The notes under the pieces were generated by a model. That model worked only from the letters and a program-made list of their open reading frames with translations. It was not told the origin of the DNA and did not search any database. From NCBI GenBank assembly GCA_036346375.1, contig CM070500.1:79712437-79776436 (forward strand): a DNA stretch of 64,000 nt, given 5' to 3'. This document shows, piece by piece, positions 36,311-49,032 of this stretch. Position numbers and translations under genes: made by a program. Each line of letters begins with the position of its first letter. The first letter of the stretch is position 1. Source of the DNA: Guadua angustifolia (Eukaryota > Streptophyta > Magnoliopsida > Poales > Poaceae).

Positions 36311-36870
36311 AAGTAGTGTTGTATGATATGTTTGTTGGACCAAGCCATATCAGTGCTTGTGTGGATCTTTTCAGTGCTTATATGGATCTTTTGCTAATTA
36401 TTGCGTGAATGTTAATACCGAAACATGTCCTCATTTGCATCATTACAAATACATTCAAAATTATCCAATCACTATTTTACATCATTAACAAAAAAATCAT
36501 TCAAAATTGTCCAACACTAATAAAAATAGTGATATGTACACTAAATCAGCAACAAAACAAGCCCTCATTCCCTCCAGGGCATTCTAGTCATTTCTCACTC
36601 AGCACAGACAATCAGTCTCATAAACAATCAGGATTGCCGAACGGCCAGATTCTCCAGCCAGCATATTCTTCAAGCAGCCACTTCTCTAGATAGCTAGCTA
36701 TAATCTAGAATCTACATAATCAGAATCTATCCCGAAGGGGGCCTATGACTACAATACACTGCTTACCTTACAGTTTGATCAGAGGACCTTTATGACAGTC
36801 TTAGCTCCAAAGAGGAAAGCACCACGGCTTCAACTTCACCATTTGTCCACAGTACAGGCATTCCAAGATA

Positions 36871-37613
36871 TTAAATTCGCACCAAACAGGTGTACCTTCC
36901 ATCCCACTCCCCTCTCTCCCCCTCCAAATCTCCAACCAATGAGACCACGGGGTAGGGAGGATAGCCGACGCCATGGACAGCACACGGCAGCGTGGGTCCT
37001 AGGATGTTGGGAAATACGTAGAACATCAAATCAGTTTGGAGGAGGATGAAATCGCAACTAGAACCACCTTGATTCTGAATTGAACACCCCAAAATGGAGC
37101 ACATTTAGCGGAGCAAAATAAATTAGGAAGATGAACCACACAAAAATTCTATGCATCCAACAAAATTGAAACTCAAAGCCTAAGGCTGTGCCGAACTCCC
37201 TAGAGATGACCATATGTAATGAAAAAATCGAGATTACCGTAAGCAACTACCCATGTCCTTAAACTTCCCCAGGCTTAATATTCGTGTAGATAAAAAGGGA
37301 GAGAGGATGGGAGAGGAAGGGCCATGGCTTGACTCACCGGAGAGGGCGACTGAACGCAGCCGAAGACGGCACGAGGCGACCAGGAGCGTTGACGGCGAGA
37401 GGAAGGCACGGAGAGGGAGGCTGCACACGCGAGGGAGAGGCTGGCGAGGGGAGAGTGAGCGAGAGGTGGTAGTGGTAGTGGCAGTAGGCCGGTCCGCGGA
37501 AACCCCATCGATCGAACGGACGGGAGTGGCGACGGGCGACACAGACGCAGAGTGAGCACGTCGGCCCAAGATGACGTGGCCCGTGCACCCGGTTAGGAAT
37601 CCTTCCGGTCTTA
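36871..37613. other. Unassigned region, GC-rich at 37250-37570
   Basis: Upstream of the truncated SEND-1 exon. Overlapping frames open on both strands at 37234-37588 in Arg/Ser/Pro-rich sequence, a sign of base composition and not of a gene. It could be the leader of a lost gene. Nothing is recognised. Confidence 0.4.
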
Positions 37614-37843
37614 GGGCCTGTTTGTTTTTATTTTTAATTTTAGATTCTGCTCTAAAAACAGAATAAAAAATAAATAATCTGATTTTAAAATTCGATTATC
37701 ACAATCCAGCCCACCCATATACACTAGAATCCACAATCCACTTCATATGTGCTTTTAGATTCTAATTTTTGGAGAATCAGCTTTTCTATAAGCATAATGC
37801 AGAATCAGCTTTTAGAGAATCCAAAGCTAAAACAAACAGGCCC
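37614..37843. mobile_element. Tourist-like MITE
   Basis: GGGCCTGTTTG at the left and CAAACAGGCCC at the right are perfect inverted repeats. TTA flanks both sides (37611-37613 and 37844-37846). 230 bp, no coding content, TTTTAGATTCT/AGAATC-type internal symmetry. Confidence 0.92.
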
Positions 37844-37904
37844 TTAATATATTTGAGGTAGTTTTCGCTTAAAGGGAATAAAAAGGCATTTCAGTGGAAC
37901 ATAG

Positions 37905-38152
37905 TGTTGAAACATTGATGGACTTTAAGATCTAATTAATTAAATATGGTTAGACCCTATCTTTATGTAGGTAAATTTGAATATATTTCTTGTTGCTTTC
38001 TATTATAAATATGACATCCCTATCTACAAGAGAATCAATTTAACAAAAAGAGACAACTGTTTTGCCTCCCTACCTCATGTGTGCTTCCTGATCGTGCTTG
38101 TTCTTTTGGTGCATCGTGCTTGATCAAGGACAGGCGACAACATTTTACAACA
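37905..38152 (+). repeat. Copia 5' LTR
   Basis: Starts TGTTGAAACATTG and ends TTTTACAACA. It contains a TATTATAAATATG promoter-like motif and GGTGCATCGTG. The next bases, TGTTATCAGC, are a degraded form of the TGGTATCAGAGC primer-binding site for initiator methionine tRNA. Confidence 0.88.
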
Positions 38153-38419
38153 TGTTATCAGCATGAAGGTCTGTCGATGTCAATTGAGATCGTCTGTCTG
38201 CATTAATCTACACTGTATCGAATTTGACTGGTATCATGTGATTAAATCTACGACAAGCATACGTAAGTTTCAACTACGTAAGTTAATCGTATGTCAATAG
38301 CCTCTTATTTCTATAGATTAATTTTTCCCTAATTGCATACATTACATGTTCAATCTAATTGGAAATTATGGTTCTAGATGTTTGTTCATCTTAATATTAG
38401 CATTGCTCCCGAAACAAAA

Positions 38420-39170
38420 AAAAAGGATCTGGCTCAGCCAATGGATCAATCGGCGCACTGTCCGCACCTACCTGCACGCTTCATGACCATCAGCCATGCC
38501 TGCGCCTTCCCAAATGCCACCGGCCACATCTGCTGACTGTGGCACCTGTGCCTTGCTCTCCAACCACCTCGGCCCTGAAGCATCGAGCCCTCTAAGCACT
38601 ACCACATGAGCCAACCACCGAATCCTCCACACGAGAGCCCATCGCACCGCTCAGCCGACGTGCCCACCAATGGGAACCCCGTCAAGCCTACACCCGATGC
38701 GCCGCCACCGGGAGCCCTGCCACTCTTGCGCCTGATGCATCGCTGTCTGGCAAGCACGCCGAGCCGCTCAACCTCCGTTGGCATCCACACCTCTGTTGCC
38801 CCACAGCTACGCTGAGCCACGCAGCCACCACCGGCATTCATGTCGCCGTGCACCCGTAGTGCCCTTGGGGCCCGCTACTGGCACATACACCGCCATCGGC
38901 CATGCTGTGCTCGCAGCACCCTCGTCAACTATTGCGCCACTTCGCTCGTTGCGCCGCCATGCTCGATCTCGTTGGCTGTTGCCGGCCATTAGCCACACGC
39001 CGCCGGCCACAGCTCCGTTGGCCGACCGCGCAATGGCGATGCCCGTGCTTGCGCCGTGGTAAGAGCAGAGAAGGCTCGACAGATAGGGTTTTAACCCTAG
39101 CCGCCCTCCCGCATGATCTAACCTTCATGGGCCTAGCCAAAGGGGCAAAGAGGCTAGGCTAGGCGGCATG
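38420..39170. other. GC-rich block in copia leader
   Basis: A sharply GC-rich stretch lies between the primer-binding site and gag of an otherwise AT-rich copia element. It is opened by frames on both strands and ends with TAGGGTTTTAACCCTAGCC. It has no recognisable family. The border composition suggests captured or inserted DNA, but no target duplication was found. Confidence 0.4.
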
Positions 39171-39539
39171 TGGGCCGCAGCTAGCCCATATGCATGACCC
39201 ATGGGCCATGGGGGTTGTTCTTCCAAAACAAATAAAAAAAAGAAAAGGAAATTTTGCATTTCCCCTTTGGAGTTCTATGTAATTCTAAAAATAATTAATA
39301 AATTTAGAAAAATATAATAAAATCTAGAAATTGATTTTTCTAGGTATATGGGCTTCAATAAATTTGTTGAACCTTAGACTTAGCACATAAATTGGTAATT
39401 CTAAAAATTTCTTAATGATTAGTAGAAAATTACGGAATATGCTAGATAAAATCTGAAAAATTTTAGATAATAATCTACTAAATAGATATAAACCAAACTG
39501 AAATATGTTGATTTTACCAATAGTAAAATTCAATCTTGC

Positions 39540-40445
39540 TTGCATAGAGGATATGCCAAACATCGCAAAGAGGAAATTTGCTAAGCTTGCTCTGAACAAC
39601 AATAATTGTCTCTCTTGGGCAATAGATACTAAGATTAACCTAATAGTTTGATCTCTTAGAGCTGCTATTATTCAACCTAAAACTTGTACCCTTGCTCTTT
39701 CCGAAGCCATTAAGTGTGCAGCTTTACACTTCCTAAGGCACCATTTTCATGCGGACCTAAAGGTCGAATATTTGATGGAGGAGAACCCACTGGCACTATT
39801 GAATTCTCTGAAAGAATAATATAACCAGTAAAGATCCGTTCTGCTGTCAGAAGTGCAGTGCGGATGGACCTTCCTATGCTTTCATGATTTTAAGACCGTA
39901 GCAACATATAACTCTGCCATACACAAGCTTGTCGCCAAATTGACATTATGTAACTAGAAAGTTACTGATATTGAAATGATAGATAAAATATTATGCACCT
40001 ACCACCCTAATATAAGGATACTAGTACTATCATGCCAAGAGCCAGAAGTACTCCGAGCTTGTATGCATTTTACTAGAAGTAGAGAAACATGGTGAATTCC
40101 TCATGAAGAATCATCATGCCCTCCCTAACAGGACACATGCAATGCCAGAAGCGTATGTAAATATTCAGCAAGCTAGCAATAGCCATAACCATGGAAAGGG
40201 CCAAATGCATAAAAGGAGAAAATGGAAGAATGACATAATATAAAAGGGAAGAGGTAAGCCCTACTGGAAAGTATTGGTAAAAAGGCCAGGGAGCTTCCAG
40301 AAACAAAGCTTAGCCGACAAGGTTGTAACTCTACACAACCTTGTTTTAGGTGTAAATGTACTGGCCATTGGTCGCGTAATAGCTGCACCCTGAAGCATGT
40401 GGCAATCCAGTGGAAAAGTCAAAGAGACCTAGGTGAACAATATTG
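39540..40445 (+). pseudogene. Copia gag
   Basis: Reads KRKFAKLALNNNNCLSWAID, then EAIKCAALHFLRHHFHADLK followed by VEYLMEENPLALLNSLKE, and later CFRCKCTGHWSRNSC. This is the gag capsid and an altered CCHC zinc knuckle of a copia element. Several stops (after INLIV, after SLKE, after TRSRETW) show that it cannot be translated whole. Confidence 0.82.
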
Positions 40446-41865
40446 AGGCACACTTTACTGTTCAACTTGTTATTGACAAAAATGCTGAGAAGTGTGATAA
40501 TATCATTCTTAATCCTACTAAGCTCGAGGAGTCTTAGAAGGATACCCACGAGTCTTATAGAGACTTGAATTAGTCTCCTATATATTTCTTCACTTTGCTA
40601 GTCAATGTTGCATACCTTTATGAGTCTCCTTAAGAGTCTGCTCTATCAATTTAGTCTATATTTTTGCAATATATTCCTGCTACAACAATTGCCTGATTGT
40701 TAAATCATAATTCTAATATAGAACAACGTATAATCCAATGGTATAGGAGAAAATTTGTTTTGTAAATAGTTGCACCACAAATTCAATTACTAGGGAAACT
40801 AAATATTTTTAGATTTTGACTAAAAAAACTAAAAATATTATGGCTATAGCTAAAAGCAATGCCCTCAATGTTAGCACTGGAAGAGTCATTATAGTTTTCT
40901 CTATAGGTAATTGTATAATAATAGAGAATGCCCTATTATACCCTAAGTCTAGATGTACTTCACTAAGTTTTTAATGGCATTCATTTTAATGATTTTCATA
41001 TGGAGACAGAAAATAAGGATGACACAGAATACCTACTCATAACTAAGTTTGATGGGTGTAATATACATGCAGTTGAAAAACTTCCTTCTCCTCCAGTTTA
41101 TACTATAAATATATAAAACTTAAAGTTTATGTTGCGATGAAAACAATGCATAAAAACCCAGATATATTTAACATTTGGCATGATTGACTCGATCATCCTG
41201 AGTTGAACAAGAGGAGGAAAATCATCAATAATTCTGCTAGCCATTGCATAAAAAACTACAGACTTTCCTAGACCAGAGGACTTCTTACGCCCTACTTGTA
41301 TTAAAGGGAAGCTCTTAATTAAACCCTCTTATCTAAAATTTAGGGAAGAATAACTGAATTCCTGGAGAGAATTCAAGGTGATATTTGTGGACTTATTCAG
41401 CTCTTGTCGGGTCTCTTCAGATATTTTATGGTACTAATAGATGCTTCTACTTGGTGATCCCATGTATGTATCTTATTTAGTAGGAATCATGCTTTTGCTA
41501 AATTAATTACCCAAAATTATTAAATTGAGAGCCTCCTTTCTAGAAGAAAGAATCAAGTCTATTCAAATGAATAATGCTAGTGAGTTTACCTTAAAAACAT
41601 TTAATGATTATTGTATAGCTCTGGATATTAATGTAGAACATTGACTACCTCATGTTCATACTCAAAATGACCTTGCAGAGCCATCAATTAAAATAATAAA
41701 ATTTACTACTAGGCCACTCTTGTAGAATTGTAGGTTACCTACTAACTGTTGGGGTCACGTATTGTTGCACACTACTGTATTAATTCAACTCAGACCAACT
41801 GCCACTACTACAGAATGGTACACCACTATCGCTTCATCTGGGTCGGATCTTAAATTTTTTAGGAA

Positions 41866-42322
41866 AAAACGATTGTGATAGATGACTTAGGAGGCGTGGT
41901 GAAAATAATCACTATCGGTTCTAAGATTAGAAGCGACTGTGATATAGCACTAGGCACATCACAATCGGTTCTTATATGAGAAGCGATAGTGATGATCACA
42001 CACATCACTATCGTTTCTTACAAAAGAACCGATTGTGATGTGAACGTGCACATCACAATCGGTTCTTTTGTAAGAAGCGATAGTGATGTTTATACACATC
42101 ACTATCGCTTTTTACATAAGAATCGATTGTGATATGAACGTTCACATCACAATCGATTCTTAATAAGGAAGCGATAGTGATGTTCATGAAGATCACTATC
42201 ACTTCTCCTGTAAGAACCGATTGTGATGTGCATGATCATATCACTATTGTTTCTTATTTAAAAATCGATAGTAATGAGAATGAACATCACTATCGTTTCG
42301 TAAGTAAGAACCGATTCTGATG
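41866..42322. repeat. CACTA left sub-terminal repeat array
   Basis: About a dozen copies of the core ATCACTATCG or ATCACAATCGGTT and complements alternate in orientation, so neighbouring units pair as hairpins of some 30-60 bp. A solo LTR cuts the array at 42322; a few bases of the last unit resume after 46060. Confidence 0.85.
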
Positions 42323-45300
42323 TGTAACACCCCGACTCCCCCCGGAGTCCAGAATGCTACCAACTCCCAATTTCACCGAAAAATTTCGGCAGCACCCCCT
42401 CTAAAACTATGGACATCCACTCAGCAGACATAAGAGCAATTCAATAATAATATCAATCACAAGGACAATTTAGCAGCTAACAACTCCTCAAACGGAAATC
42501 ACCATAATACAATTATAATCAAGACTTGACACTACGCATTATTTAATTCAAACAACGGTGATTGCAGCCATATTCGTGCTACTACTCCACTACTCCCTTC
42601 CCAGCGAGACAACTTCAATGCACCTGAAACAAGTAACAAACAAGTGTGAGTCCAAGACTCAGCAAAGTGCATCAACCAAAACACAACCGAATCAAACGAA
42701 ATACCAATACTTTGAAACGTAACATAATCAAATACTTGACTGAACTCGGTAAATAAATGAACTGAAAACTGATTCTAAATACCACAACCATCTCAAGAAT
42801 TATTTAAACTTTACTCATACCTTAATAGCCACTTTTTGGATAAGTCCACGACTCAAATCTCAACCTATAAATGCCATTAGCTCCACGAGTAACCATTAAC
42901 AATTTCAACTCGCTGCCTTCATGCTCAAGTGCACAAAACATACAAAAGAAGAATCTCATATCCATACATCACAATTAACTCATTAAACATGATTCATCAT
43001 TATCAATGCAATGCAGATGCAAATATGCCATACAAAAGAAGAATCTCGTATCCATACATCACAAGCAACTCATTAAACATGATTCATCATTGTCAATGCA
43101 ATGCAGATGTAAATATGCCATACAAAAGAAGAATCTCATATCCATACATCACAAGCAACTCATTAAACATGATTTATCATTGTCAATGCAATGCAGATGC
43201 AAATATGCTATACAAAAGAAGAATTCCATATCCATACATCACAATCGACTCATTAAACATGATTCATCATTGTCAATGCAATGCAGATGCAAATATGCTA
43301 TACAAAAGAAGAATCTCATATCCATACATCACAATCAACTCATTAAACATGATTCATCATTGTCAATGCAATGCAAATGCAAATATGCTTGCATGTTCAT
43401 ATGCTCATCTCATTCCACCATTCTCATGCATATTTCACCCTTCTCATGCATATGATGCATCATGCATGTCTCATCTCCTCTTTTAGCACATACAGGTATT
43501 GCCGAGCACCACCCGTCGATGTATGCCCTCAAACCCGACCATCCCGTGGAAGGGGCCTGCCGAAACAGGACTTGCCCACTACCCAGTAGCGGGTCCTACA
43601 CTTAACACCGCTCCCATCCACGCCAGTGGATGGGACTACAGGGTAGGATCTCTGAGCACTCCGGATTAGTCATATACTCCATATGACTTTCTCACCGACC
43701 TGACTCAATGCACTTGTCATGAATGCACATATGCAAATGTCGTTCTCAACATTCAAATCACCTTCTCAACACTCATATCCATATTCTCAACAAATCTTAT
43801 CAGCATGGTCACATCTGTCATTAACACTCGCACCAAAGACATAATCAATTTTCATGATCGCAAATCAACTATTCCTATTAATCCAACCTCACAACTACAT
43901 TATTCACATTCACCTATCATAGTAGTGAGCAATCTCATGAACGTGTGATATAGCAATATGTCAATTTGGCAATTATACGGGGTCCAACAACAACCCACAA
44001 AGCGCATTCAATCCAAAGATGCACCTTTCATAAATGCATATATGCAAAAGCCATTCTCACATTCATATCCACAAGGTCACATATATCATCAACACTCACA
44101 TAAACGCCACAATCGTATATCATGACTACAAATCGAGCCATTTTCATAACTCAAATCTTATATCTTTTATGTCCCCATTAGCCTAATCATACTAGGGAGC
44201 ATCATCATGGAATAAATAAAAAGTAACCCATGGTCTATTGACAAGGCATATGGTTCATCAATCGACACACATATCAAACAAACACTGATGCACTTGCATC
44301 AGATTACTTACCCTTTTCATCAAAAGACGATTACCTTACTAGACGTGCTTATAAACACGAATGCAACCATAGCGTAAGTATATACATAACACAAGCATTC
44401 AACTAAATACCCTATAAGAGATATACGGGTTGCACTTGCCTTAATCGACGCGTGAGGCAACTCAGGGTCGAGACCACCCCCGAAGACACTCTCCCTGAAA
44501 AACAACGTTGCGCACAAGAAACAATCAAAAGCCGACTCAGAACAACATTGCAAACTCAAATTCCCGATTCTAAATAGTTCACATCGACAATAAACGCAAC
44601 CATGCTACACCTTAGCGCAACACAGTCCCAAAAACCCGACGGAAGGAAATTCGGACATCACGCGCTCTAAAGAGTCTAACTCCTAATTGGTTTAACCGAA
44701 AAATAGGATCTTTACCTCTACTTAGCCATAAGAGGCTAACCTACAGCTACAACACAGCCACTCATTCAAGAAATGCCACGAAAGCCACCAAAACACACAC
44801 TAAAGTTCAGCCACAAAAACTGAGCTCGCTGAAATTCCCAGCTTCGGGACAGAAACTTCCAAATAGCGTAACTTTTGATTGGCTCAACGGATTTTCGAGT
44901 TCTTAAGCTCAAAACGACCATGAGGAGACAAACTACACATATATCATAGCCATTCACTCAGCCAATGCACCCGTATTTCCCAGATCGAAGATGAACACAG
45001 ACTGTACCAATTGCGATAAGAATTGTACAGCACTCGGTAAAATAACCATAACTTTCAAACGGCTGAACGAAATTTAGTGATTTCAGTCTCTACTGAAAGA
45101 TAATTCAATTATCTACAACTTTCGTAATAGACAAACCTCCAGAAAATGCTTGCAGAATTTTCAAGTTCACGCTACAACAGAGCACTCGAATCTGCTCGAA
45201 AAAAACAAACTGCACAGCTCTAGGGTTCCACCTCTAATCCATTCCACACCCAACCAATCAACCAATAAAACTTCATGGCAAGAACCCTAACCCCGCCATC

Positions 45301-46055
45301 CAACCACACCCAAACCCTAGCTAGGCATTTCAGCGAACACCTGGCATGCATACTAGAAACCAAGCACTTCAATGGGATCTAGGGTTGAGCCTCACCATAG
45401 GAAGGGCAAGAGAGGCACTCCGGCCGGAGGGGAGGGAAGATCGCCGGAGGGGAGGCAGGGTGGCGTCGGAACTGGCTGGAGGTGAGGCACCCCACTGCTT
45501 CATTGCCGTGCACCTTCATTCTTCTTTTGTTCTTCTGCCGAGCAGGGGAGGAGGCCTGAGGAAGAGGCGGCAGAGGGAGCTCGGCCAGGAGGCGCTGACC
45601 AGGATCACGTGCACTAGAGAAAGAGGGGGAAAAGATGGGGGAGTCGGCAGGGAAGACTAGAGGGAGTCAGCGCTGGAGATTCTGGGGGAAAAGAAAAAAA
45701 TGGTTGGCTCCATTTTTGAAGGATGTGGGCTATTAGGGTTAGGGGAAAAATAATACTAAAACTACACAACACTTCTAAAGAACACAACCAACGACTAACC
45801 AATAACTCCTTGATGAAACCAACATTTCTTCGAGAAAAACTGGCCGTAGAGAAATATACGGCTCAGAGAAAACACCCTTCCAATAAACACTCGACAAAAC
45901 CCAAAACTTACTGTTAAGTTCTTAAAACTACGAGACGACAAATCTTTTGCCCTTCCACGACAAATCTTTTGCCCTTCCGCCAAAAATCCTTGGATTTAAG
46001 AAGACAAAACCAAATTCTGGCCAAAAACCTTGGAAAAACCATTTGCGGTATTACA
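42323..46055. mobile_element. Long solo LTR, ~3.7 kb
   Basis: Starts TGTAACACCCCGA and ends TTTGCGGTATTACA, giving TG...CA ends. TGATG flanks it on both sides (42318-42322 and 46056-46060). There is no gag, pol or primer-binding site in 3,733 bp. The size and TGTAACACCC start fit the very long LTRs of grass gypsy (Tekay/Del-like) elements. It contains a 90-bp tandem array and, near 45300-45660, GC-rich leader-like sequence. Confidence 0.88.
42941..43390. repeat. Five-copy 90-bp tandem repeat
   Basis: Units begin TACAAAAGAAGAATC at 42941, 43031, 43121, 43211 and 43301 with an exact 90-bp period and few differences. Because 90 is a multiple of three, frames stay open through all copies and mimic coding sequence. 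Located inside the long LTR. Confidence 0.95.
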
Positions 46056-46351
46056 TGATGTGTCTCGCTAGGTTATTTATTACCACTCGTTCTGTACTCG
46101 ATCTCCTCTATTTTTTCAGAGGAGATTTTGTCCACCGCTACCTGAGAAAACAACCCATATTCTGTGGTTGGAAGCAATATTTGGGTGAGAAAAATTTGAA
46201 GCCAAGCTGAAAATTTTGAAGCCAACCTTGAAACCCGTTCGCTATTTTGCAACGGTAATATTAATTGAAATGTTGTCTCAATATTTGAAATAGCTAGCTA
46301 GCCATCACTCCAGTTTTTTCTTAATTTTATTGTGTGAAGTCTAATTGCAGA

Positions 46352-48203
46352 TGGACCATGAGGAATGGATGAATTTCAGAGGGGTGTTCAGGAGTTCAAA
46401 AAAATTGCAGAAAAAAACATGGTGAAGAGGGGTGTAAACTTCATATATTGTCCTTACATTGATTGCACCAATCTTAGAAGATTTAACAACTCAGCTCAAA
46501 TTGAGGACCACCTGATTCGACGTCGCTTCGTGAGAAATTACATGTGTTGGATCCATCACAGGGAGGCTGGTAGTACCCTTCCAGTATGCAATGAAGACAT
46601 GATGGAACCCGATGATGAGTTGCAGCGTGATATGTTTGAGGAGGCCAATTTGGAGAAAATGTTGTGGGATGTGGAGGGAAATTACACGAAAAGAGATTTT
46701 GAAAAGTTTAAAAACTTAATGGAAGACGATGCCAAACCGTTGTTCTCGGGTTGCAAATTAGAATACACCAAGCTGGATTCGGTCCTTGCATTGTTCAAAC
46801 TGAAGGCAAAATACTGTTGGACAGATAGATGTTTCAATGCACTTCTAGTTCTTCTATCAGATCTACTTTCAGAGGGAAATGAGTTGCCAACAAGCATTTA
46901 TGAAGCAAAGAAGCTACTATGTCCTATGGGAATGGAAATAGAAAGGATACATGCATGTCCAAATGATTGTATCTTGTACCGTAACATACATCAGGAGCTA
47001 CACGTTTGTCTAGTTTATGGTGTGCCCCGGTACAAATAAAAGGAGAAGCGTACTGACAAGAAGCGTAAGACCCGGGCCAGCGACGGTGAAGTGGTCACTA
47101 AAGGTGCACCGACCAAGGTATTGTGGTACTTGCTCATCATTCCCCGTTTGGAGCGGTTGTTTGTAAATCCTAGAGAGGCAAAATTGTTGCGTTGGCATTA
47201 TGAGTCTCAAAAGGAAGATGGCAAGCTAAGACATTCTGCTGATTCGGCTCAATGGAGAAACATCGATTGGAAACATAAGGAGTTCGGTGCCGAAATGAGG
47301 AACATAAAATTTGGCTTGAGTACGAATGGAATGAATCCATTTGGTAACATGAGCAGTCGTCACAGCACCTGGGTAGTTCTATTGTGTATCTACAATCTCC
47401 CTCCTTGGTTGTGAATGAAGCGGAAGTATATCATGATGTCGTTGTTAATCTCAGGACCCAAACAGCCAGAAAATGATATTGATGTGTACCTTGCTCCACT
47501 GATCAAGGATTTGGTAAAACTGTGGAACGAGGGGGTCGTGGTGTGGAATGCGTACAAAAGAGAGCACTTCACCCTATGGGCTATGGTATTTTGTACCACA
47601 AATGATTTTTCGGCCCTTAGTAATTTGGTGGGCTACAGTACGAAAGGAGGCAAAATGTGTCCTATTTGTGAAGAGGACATTGACAGCTGTTGGCTACCAA
47701 TTTCGAAGAAAACTGTGTATATGGGTCACCGTAGGTTTCTACCTCACAGTCCTCGATACCGTAAGATGGGTGACAAATTTGATGGGAAGAGGAAAGTTCA
47801 TTCGGCCCCACAGCCTATGACTGGAAGGCAAGTATATTCACGTGTGGAGCATATTGACGTCCAATATGAGAAGAGCCGTAAATCTGTTCGTCCCAGAGGC
47901 ATGTGGAAGAAGAGGTCGATATTTTGGAAACTACCATACTGGAAAGAGTTAGATGTACGACACTGTATTGATGTGATGCACATTGAGAAGAATGTCCGCG
48001 ACAATTTGGTTGGCATCCTGCTGAACATACCTAGGAAGACCAAGGATGGTGTGAATGCTCGCCACAACATGGTTTACATGGGAATCAGGCCCAAGCTTGC
48101 CGTGATAGAGGAGGATGGGAACTTCCATGCCGACTACATCAACTTCGCTTTGAATGCTAACTTCAAGAAGAAATTCATTCTATTCCCGTACCACAAGGAG
48201 TAA
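46352..48203 (+). pseudogene. CACTA TNP2-type transposase
   Basis: After AG at 46350-46351, MDHEEWM begins the reading and the next frame gives MDEFQRGVQEFKKIAEKN. The transposase-associated domain follows: GVNFIYCPYIDCTNLRRFNN, HLIRRRFVRNYMCWIHH. The Transposase_21 domain follows with MNPFGNMSSRHSTW, GPKQPENDIDVYLAPLIKDL, YSTKGGKMCPICEED, RRFLPHSPRYR and LDVRHCIDVMHIEKNVRDNL. A TAA at 47037-47039 follows GVPRYK and a TGA at 47412-47414 stands where Cys of PPWLCMK is usual, so the copy is dead. The N-terminal frame is disrupted near 46372. Usual intact proteins are longer than the three open blocks of 224, 107 and 262 residues. Confidence 0.88.
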
Positions 48204-48889
48204 GTAGTACTTCACCATTCAATTATTTGTACGCACTTACACCGTATGCGAACTCATTTTCTTGCACTGCATGCCATTTAATAAGCAACCATTGGGTTCT
48301 ACTCGTCCTTGTTCTGAGTGAAAACACTGTCTACATTTTAAACTCGGTCGAGAACAAACTGATGGCCTTCATGATCAAGCCTCCTTTAGAGCAGTAAGTA
48401 CATCACTGTAACCTAACATGTTCTGAATTTAACTACATTCATTTTTTTGACTCAATGGCATCTCTCCAATATATGTAGGGGTTTCTCGGCCTACGTCAAT
48501 GGAGGAGGGAAACACGATGCTAAAAAGGGCAAGACGCTGGAGTATAAGCCCTTCAGTGTACAAGTGCCTACCATATATACGATTAATTTTTTCTAACATG
48601 TAATCTTTGTGTGTTAAATTTTTTCTCTCTTCATAGTGTCATCAACAGGGCAGCGGTGACCTGTGCGGCTTCTACGTCATGCACCACATGGCGTTTCTGA
48701 TCGACAGCTCACATCTTTTCCCTCAGATATATGTACGTGCATAATACTCCCTCCGTCCCAGTATATAGTGCGTATAAGTTTTTTTGGTACTGTCCCAAAA
48801 TACAAGGCGCTTCTTCAATATGCACTATTGCCTCCCATCTTTACCCTCACCATTTGCATGCATGCGCACGCGTGACGCTTGGGAAGGTG

Positions 48890-48980
48890 CAGCGATAAAT
48901 ACTTTGAGCCATGCATCATGTGTTTCTATCGGCCAGCAATAAATACTTTGAGCCATGCATCATGTGTTTCTATCGGCCAC
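48890..48980. repeat. Two-copy ~46-bp tandem repeat
   Basis: The phrase AATAAATACTTTGAGCCATG with CATCATGTGTTTCTATCGGCC occurs twice in succession within the mariner, just upstream of the plus-strand ORF. Confidence 0.85.
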
Positions 48981-49032
48981 AAACCGAGAGCAAGGATGAG
49001 GAGTAAGGAGCCATGCAGCGAGATGTTACTCA

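Larger units (their letters stand above)
33393..36743 (+). mobile_element. Deleted PIF/Harbinger transposon
   Basis: It occupies a SEND-1 intron (33328-36766). The right end GGGATAGATTC...GGGGGCC lies near 36743. A candidate left end at 33393 is supported only by TAT on both sides and a shared GATTCT, so that border is weak. Inside are a GC-rich leader exon (33560-33830), a Myb/SANT-like coding block and the tail of a DDE transposase. Length about 3.3 kb. The intervening 33840-35700 is intron-like and contains nothing else recognisable except a possible small palindromic insertion. Confidence 0.6.
28840..36870 (-). pseudogene. SEND1: SEND-1/GEN-like flap endonuclease pseudogene
   Basis: Exons on the minus strand: 36870-36767, 33327-33147, 33047-33019 with 31711-31489, 31096-30965, 30783-30271 and 29896-28840. 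They encode, in order, YLGMPVLWTNGEVEA and AFLFGAKTVIKV (XPG-I), FECYNVADIEAGL, SDHDLHGVPGFGVETAL (helix-hairpin-helix), the Cys/His-rich SPHCSHCSHPGSKKNH to CPSCDK, NWQIKICKRIAAE, the chromo-like HGHPYYLVKWKR, and VQLSIKEFY. This is the order of rice SEND-1, a single-strand-specific nuclease of the XPG/FEN family. The XPG-N domain is missing. Damage: deletion inside XPG-I, TGA in exon one, one-base losses before KRRQM, in KGVYPF and before the LS of exon four, a shift before STDLLDEPD, TAA for Q in RFQEEQ, and a shift before PSGVQLS. Three insertions interrupt it. Confidence 0.88.

Noticed and set aside
37234..37588. Overlapping 84-111 residue frames on both strands
   Set aside because: Open in several frames because of GC-rich composition; no family and no consistent codon pattern.
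42941..43390. CRISPR-like regular array
   Set aside because: Direct 90-bp tandem units with no spacers, in a plant LTR; not a CRISPR.
42929..43486. 185- and 149-residue repetitive proteins
   Set aside because: They are translations of the 90-bp tandem repeat; a period divisible by three keeps several frames open at once.
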